Assembly: GCA_963770645.1 (NCBI GenBank)
Contig: CAVYQL010000003.1
Location: 2,170,001-2,234,000, forward strand
DNA length: 64,000 nt
Direction: 5' to 3'
From: Bog-473 sp963770645
Lineage (GTDB): Bacteria > Actinomycetota > Acidimicrobiia > Acidimicrobiales > RAAP-2
Shown here: piece by piece, positions 61,706 through 64,000 of the stretch
How the letters are laid out: each line of letters begins with the position of its first letter
Position numbering within the stretch: the first letter of the stretch is position 1
The notes under the pieces: model-generated
The model's database searches: none
What the model was told of the DNA's origin: nothing
Seen by the model: only the letters and a program-made list of their open reading frames with translations
Made by a program: the position numbers and the translations under genes

Positions 61706-62923
61706 ATGCCCGAGACGCTGAAGGACAAGACGGCGATCGTCGGCATCGGTGCGACGGAGTATTACAAGCGGGGCGAGTCACTCCCGCAGACCGAGCTCGA
61801 ACTGGCGTGCAAAGCAATCCTGGCCGCGCTCGGTGACGCTGGCCTGACCGTCGACGAGCTCGACGGCTTCACCATCTACTCGAGCTCGTGCGATCCGGCG
61901 CAGGTGGCCTCGGTCCTCGGCGTGCCCGAGGTGCGTTTCGCCGCCTCGCTGACGTCCGGCGGCGGCGGCTCGGCCGGCTCCCTGGGCTTGGCCGCCTCGG
62001 CGATCGTGTCGGGACAGGCGGAGGTGTGCGTCACCCTCATGACCCTGCAGCAGGCCAAGCGGCGTCTCGGCGGCTCAGCGGTCGCGGACGCAGGCCCCGG
62101 GCTCGGCGGTGGCGGCAGCCCGTACGGCGGCGGGGGCGTGCCCAGCTGGGCGGCCTTCATCAGCGGAGCCGGCCTGATGGCGCCCGGGCACAGCTTTTCG
62201 CTGCTGACCCGGCGTCACATGGAGCTCTACGGCACCACACGGGAGCACCTGGCCGAGGTGTGCATCTCCCAGCGGGAGAACGCGATCAAACGCCCGACCG
62301 CGCTCCGTCGGGATCCGTTGACGCTCGACGAGTACTTCGCGGCGCGCATGATCAGCGACCCGCTGTGCCTCTTCGACTACACGATGGAGACCGACGGTGC
62401 CGTGGCCGCCGTCGTCACGTCGGCGGAACGGGCGAAGGACCTCCGTCAGAAGCCGGTGTACATCGGTGGCGCCGCCCACGGCGGAGCGGGGCGCTGGGGG
62501 TCGGCGATCTTCACCTACTTCCAGATGCCCGACGAGTACTTCGCCTCCTCGGGCAATCGCCCGGTGGCCAAGCGTATGTACGACATGGCCGGCGTCGGGC
62601 CCGAGGACGTCGACGTGGCGCTCTTCTACGACCACTTTTCGCCCATGGTGATCATGCAACTCGAGGACTACGGCTTCTGCCCCATCGGCGAGGGGGGGCC
62701 GTTCGTGGCCGACGGCAACATTCGCTTCGACGGCGGGTCGATTCCCGTGAACACGCACGGTGGTCACCTCTCCGAGGCCTACATCATCGGCATGACGCAC
62801 ATTCGCGAGGCGGTGGAGCAACTGCGCGGCGTCGCCGTCAACCAGGTTCGCGACGCCGAAGTCGCCGTCGTGACGGGCGGTCCGTCCGGCCTGCCCATCA
62901 GCGGCACGCTGCTGCACACCTAG
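61706..62923 (+). CDS. Ltp2-like thiolase-fold aldolase/acyltransferase
   Basis: The 405-residue protein has the SCP2/lipid-transfer thiolase fold: KTAIVGIGATEYYKRGESLPQTELELACKAILAALGDAGL at the N-terminus, GGGGSAGSLGLAASAIVSG near 85, and VNTHGGHLSEAYIIGMTHIREAVEQLRG near 350. The usual nucleophile Cys is absent: the GGGGSAG segment holds only Gly and Ser. That fits Ltp2-type retro-aldolases, which use other residues, rather than a true thiolase. ATG 61706 is preceded by GGAAGGAAGG about 10 bases away. The DUF35 gene follows by 33 bases, as in ChsH2-Ltp2 aldolase pairs. Confidence 0.88.
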   Translation: MPETLKDKTAIVGIGATEYYKRGESLPQTELELACKAILAALGDAGLTVDELDGFTIYSSSCDPAQVASVLGVPEVRFAASLTSGGGGSAGSLGLAASAIVSGQAEVCVTLMTLQQAKRRLGGSAVADAGPGLGGGGSPYGGGGVPSWAAFISGAGLMAPGHSFSLLTRRHMELYGTTREHLAEVCISQRENAIKRPTALRRDPLTLDEYFAARMISDPLCLFDYTMETDGAVAAVVTSAERAKDLRQKPVYIGGAAHGGAGRWGSAIFTYFQMPDEYFASSGNRPVAKRMYDMAGVGPEDVDVALFYDHFSPMVIMQLEDYGFCPIGEGGPFVADGNIRFDGGSIPVNTHGGHLSEAYIIGMTHIREAVEQLRGVAVNQVRDAEVAVVTGGPSGLPISGTLLHT

Positions 62924-62956
62924 CCCCGACGCCACGAGGAAAGAGGATCCGAGAAC

Positions 62957-63397
62957 ATGGCAGAGCTCACCCAGGGCACCTTCCCCTCCATGATGAAGGA
63001 CCCCTTCGCCGACGAGCTGACCCAGCCCTTCTGGGACGCCACGGCCGAGGGCCGGCTGGTCGCGCCCCGCTGTACGACCTGCGGCACGGTGGTCCTCCCC
63101 CCACAGCCCTTCTGCTTCACCTGCCGGGACCAGGCGTTCGAGTGGATCGAGCTGCCGGGCACCGGCACGATCTACACCTTCACCGTCGTGCGCCATCCCC
63201 TGTCACCCCAGCTGGCGGGCGTGGTGCCGTACGTGTCGGGGGTGATCGAACTCGACGGGACGCAAGGGGCGGGGGCGCGGCTGCTCCTCAACATCACCGA
63301 TGCCGATCCCGAGACCGTGGCCATCGGAGACAAGGTGGTGGTCTGGTTCGACCAGGTGTCCGAGACCTTCCACCTCCCCCGCGCCCGGATGGCCTGA
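62957..63397 (+). CDS. DUF35 (OB-fold, zinc-ribbon) partner of the aldolase
   Basis: The 146-residue protein has an N-terminal zinc ribbon (CTTCG then CFTC, residues about 40-57) and an OB-fold domain with GTGTIYTFTVVRHPLSP and VPYVSGVIELDG, ending in a DKVVVWF strand. This is the DUF35 pattern. Such proteins bind acyl-CoA and stabilise thiolase-fold partners. It is 33 bases after the aldolase. ATG 62957 follows GAGGAAAGAGGATCC, with GAGGA about 10 bases upstream. Confidence 0.9.
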   Translation: MAELTQGTFPSMMKDPFADELTQPFWDATAEGRLVAPRCTTCGTVVLPPQPFCFTCRDQAFEWIELPGTGTIYTFTVVRHPLSPQLAGVVPYVSGVIELDGTQGAGARLLLNITDADPETVAIGDKVVVWFDQVSETFHLPRARMA

Positions 63398-63413
63398 GAG
63401 GCCGATCGGCACC

Positions 63414-64000
63414 ATGCCAGGACCCAAGATGGCACCAGCGCGCGCGGGGCGTCCCCGGCGCTTCGAAGCAGAGGAGGAGTTGCGCATCCTCTTGGACGCC
63501 GCGCTCGTCGTCATGGAGCGCAACGGCTACCAGGAGGCGGCGGTGGCGGACGTCCTCGCCGAAGCCAACCTGTCGACGCGCTCGTTCTACCGGCACTTCG
63601 AGTCCAAAGACCAGCTGCTGTGCGCGCTCTTCCGCCGCGAGACGGAGGGTGCCGCAGCACGGCTCAACGCGAAGGTGGACGCAGCGGGGGACCCGCGCTC
63701 GGCGCTCGACGCATGGATCGACGAGATTCTCAGCTTCGGGCACCACCGCGTCAAGGCATCACGGGTCAGCGTCCTCGGCTCCCCCGCGGCGATGAAGGCC
63801 GAGGGCTATGCGGACGAGATGCGTCACGCGTCGAAGCTGTTGCTCGCGCCGCTCGAGGCCGTGCTGGCCGAGGGTGTGGCGGACGGCTCATTCCCGCTGG
63901 CGGACCCAGCAGCTGATGCGCCGCTGATCCAATCCGTGGTCTGGGCCGCGGCGGGGCTGAACCCGAGCCGCGACGCACCGATGTCGAGAAGGGAAGGGTC
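63414..64000 (+). CDS. TetR-family regulator (cut by the window end)
   Basis: At least 195 residues of a TetR regulator with no stop before the end of the window. The helix-turn-helix is clear: ILLDAALVVMERNGYQEAAVADVLAEANLSTRSFYRHFESKDQLL near residues 28-72. The C-terminal domain starts with FRRETEGAAARLNAKVD. ATG 63414 begins MPGPKMAPARAGRPRRFEAEEEL, 16 bases after the DUF35 stop, so it probably belongs to the DUF2889-Ltp2-DUF35 operon and may regulate it. Confidence 0.88.
   Translation, partial: MPGPKMAPARAGRPRRFEAEEELRILLDAALVVMERNGYQEAAVADVLAEANLSTRSFYRHFESKDQLLCALFRRETEGAAARLNAKVDAAGDPRSALDAWIDEILSFGHHRVKASRVSVLGSPAAMKAEGYADEMRHASKLLLAPLEAVLAEGVADGSFPLADPAADAPLIQSVVWAAAGLNPSRDAPMSRREG

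Overview
The window looks like chromosomal DNA of a high-GC actinobacterium. GTG starts are frequent, neighbouring genes often overlap as GTGA or ATGA, and there are several F420-type (LLM) oxidoreductases, an F420-type PPOX protein, a mycofactocin-coupled type SDR, soluble P450s and many acyl-CoA enzymes. The GYWLVGSDGGVFAFGDA-type surface repeat makes me lean to Acidimicrobiia or a relative, but that placement is inference. I see no rRNA, tRNA, CRISPR array or insertion sequence.

Layout. 0-8 kb: a small conserved protein with an acyl-CoA synthetase, then a branched-chain-amino-acid-type ABC importer whose permeases and first ATPase form one LivH-LivM-LivG polypeptide, followed by LivF, a PPOX protein and, on the other strand, the binding protein. 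8.4-23.5 kb: two divergent operons around a TetR gene and a palindromic operator. Left arm: LLM, ADC-like, CrtC/AttH-like, APH kinase. Right arm: TetR, acyl-CoA dehydrogenase, two-domain CoA transferase, LLM, beta-lactamase-fold hydrolase, acyl-CoA ligase, APH kinase, CrtC/AttH-like. Three enzyme families occur once on each side. 23.5-31 kb: SDR and aldehyde dehydrogenase, enoyl-CoA hydratase, two convergent P450s and a double-headed GntR/FCD regulator. 30.8-34.1 kb: a DrrAB-like exporter. 34.4-43.7 kb: thiolase, two alpha/beta hydrolases, enoyl-CoA hydratase, SDR, thioesterase, LLM and a fused two-domain acyl-CoA dehydrogenase. 43.9-50.9 kb: a large secreted repeat protein, a SnoaL-like protein, a KimA-like potassium importer and a crotonase. 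51-64 kb: another two-domain CoA transferase, crotonase, acyl-CoA dehydrogenase, MaoC-like hydratase, amidohydrolase, a second double-headed GntR, a DUF2889 protein, an Ltp2-like aldolase with its DUF35 partner, and a TetR gene cut by the window end.

How it works together. Most genes are activation, beta-oxidation-like or side-chain cleavage steps, with import, export and P450 oxidation. This fits catabolism of a bulky hydrophobic carboxylic acid such as a steroid, terpenoid or branched fatty acid; the substrate cannot be read from sequence. A recurrent GAGTAT-type operator lies before many of these units. A separate 15-bp operator pair flanks the second GntR gene.

Caution. Six genes (LivHMG, first APH kinase, first CoA transferase, beta-lactamase-fold hydrolase, KimA-like importer, a crotonase) need a one-base frame change in otherwise well preserved protein. 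Residual assembly indels are the simplest explanation.
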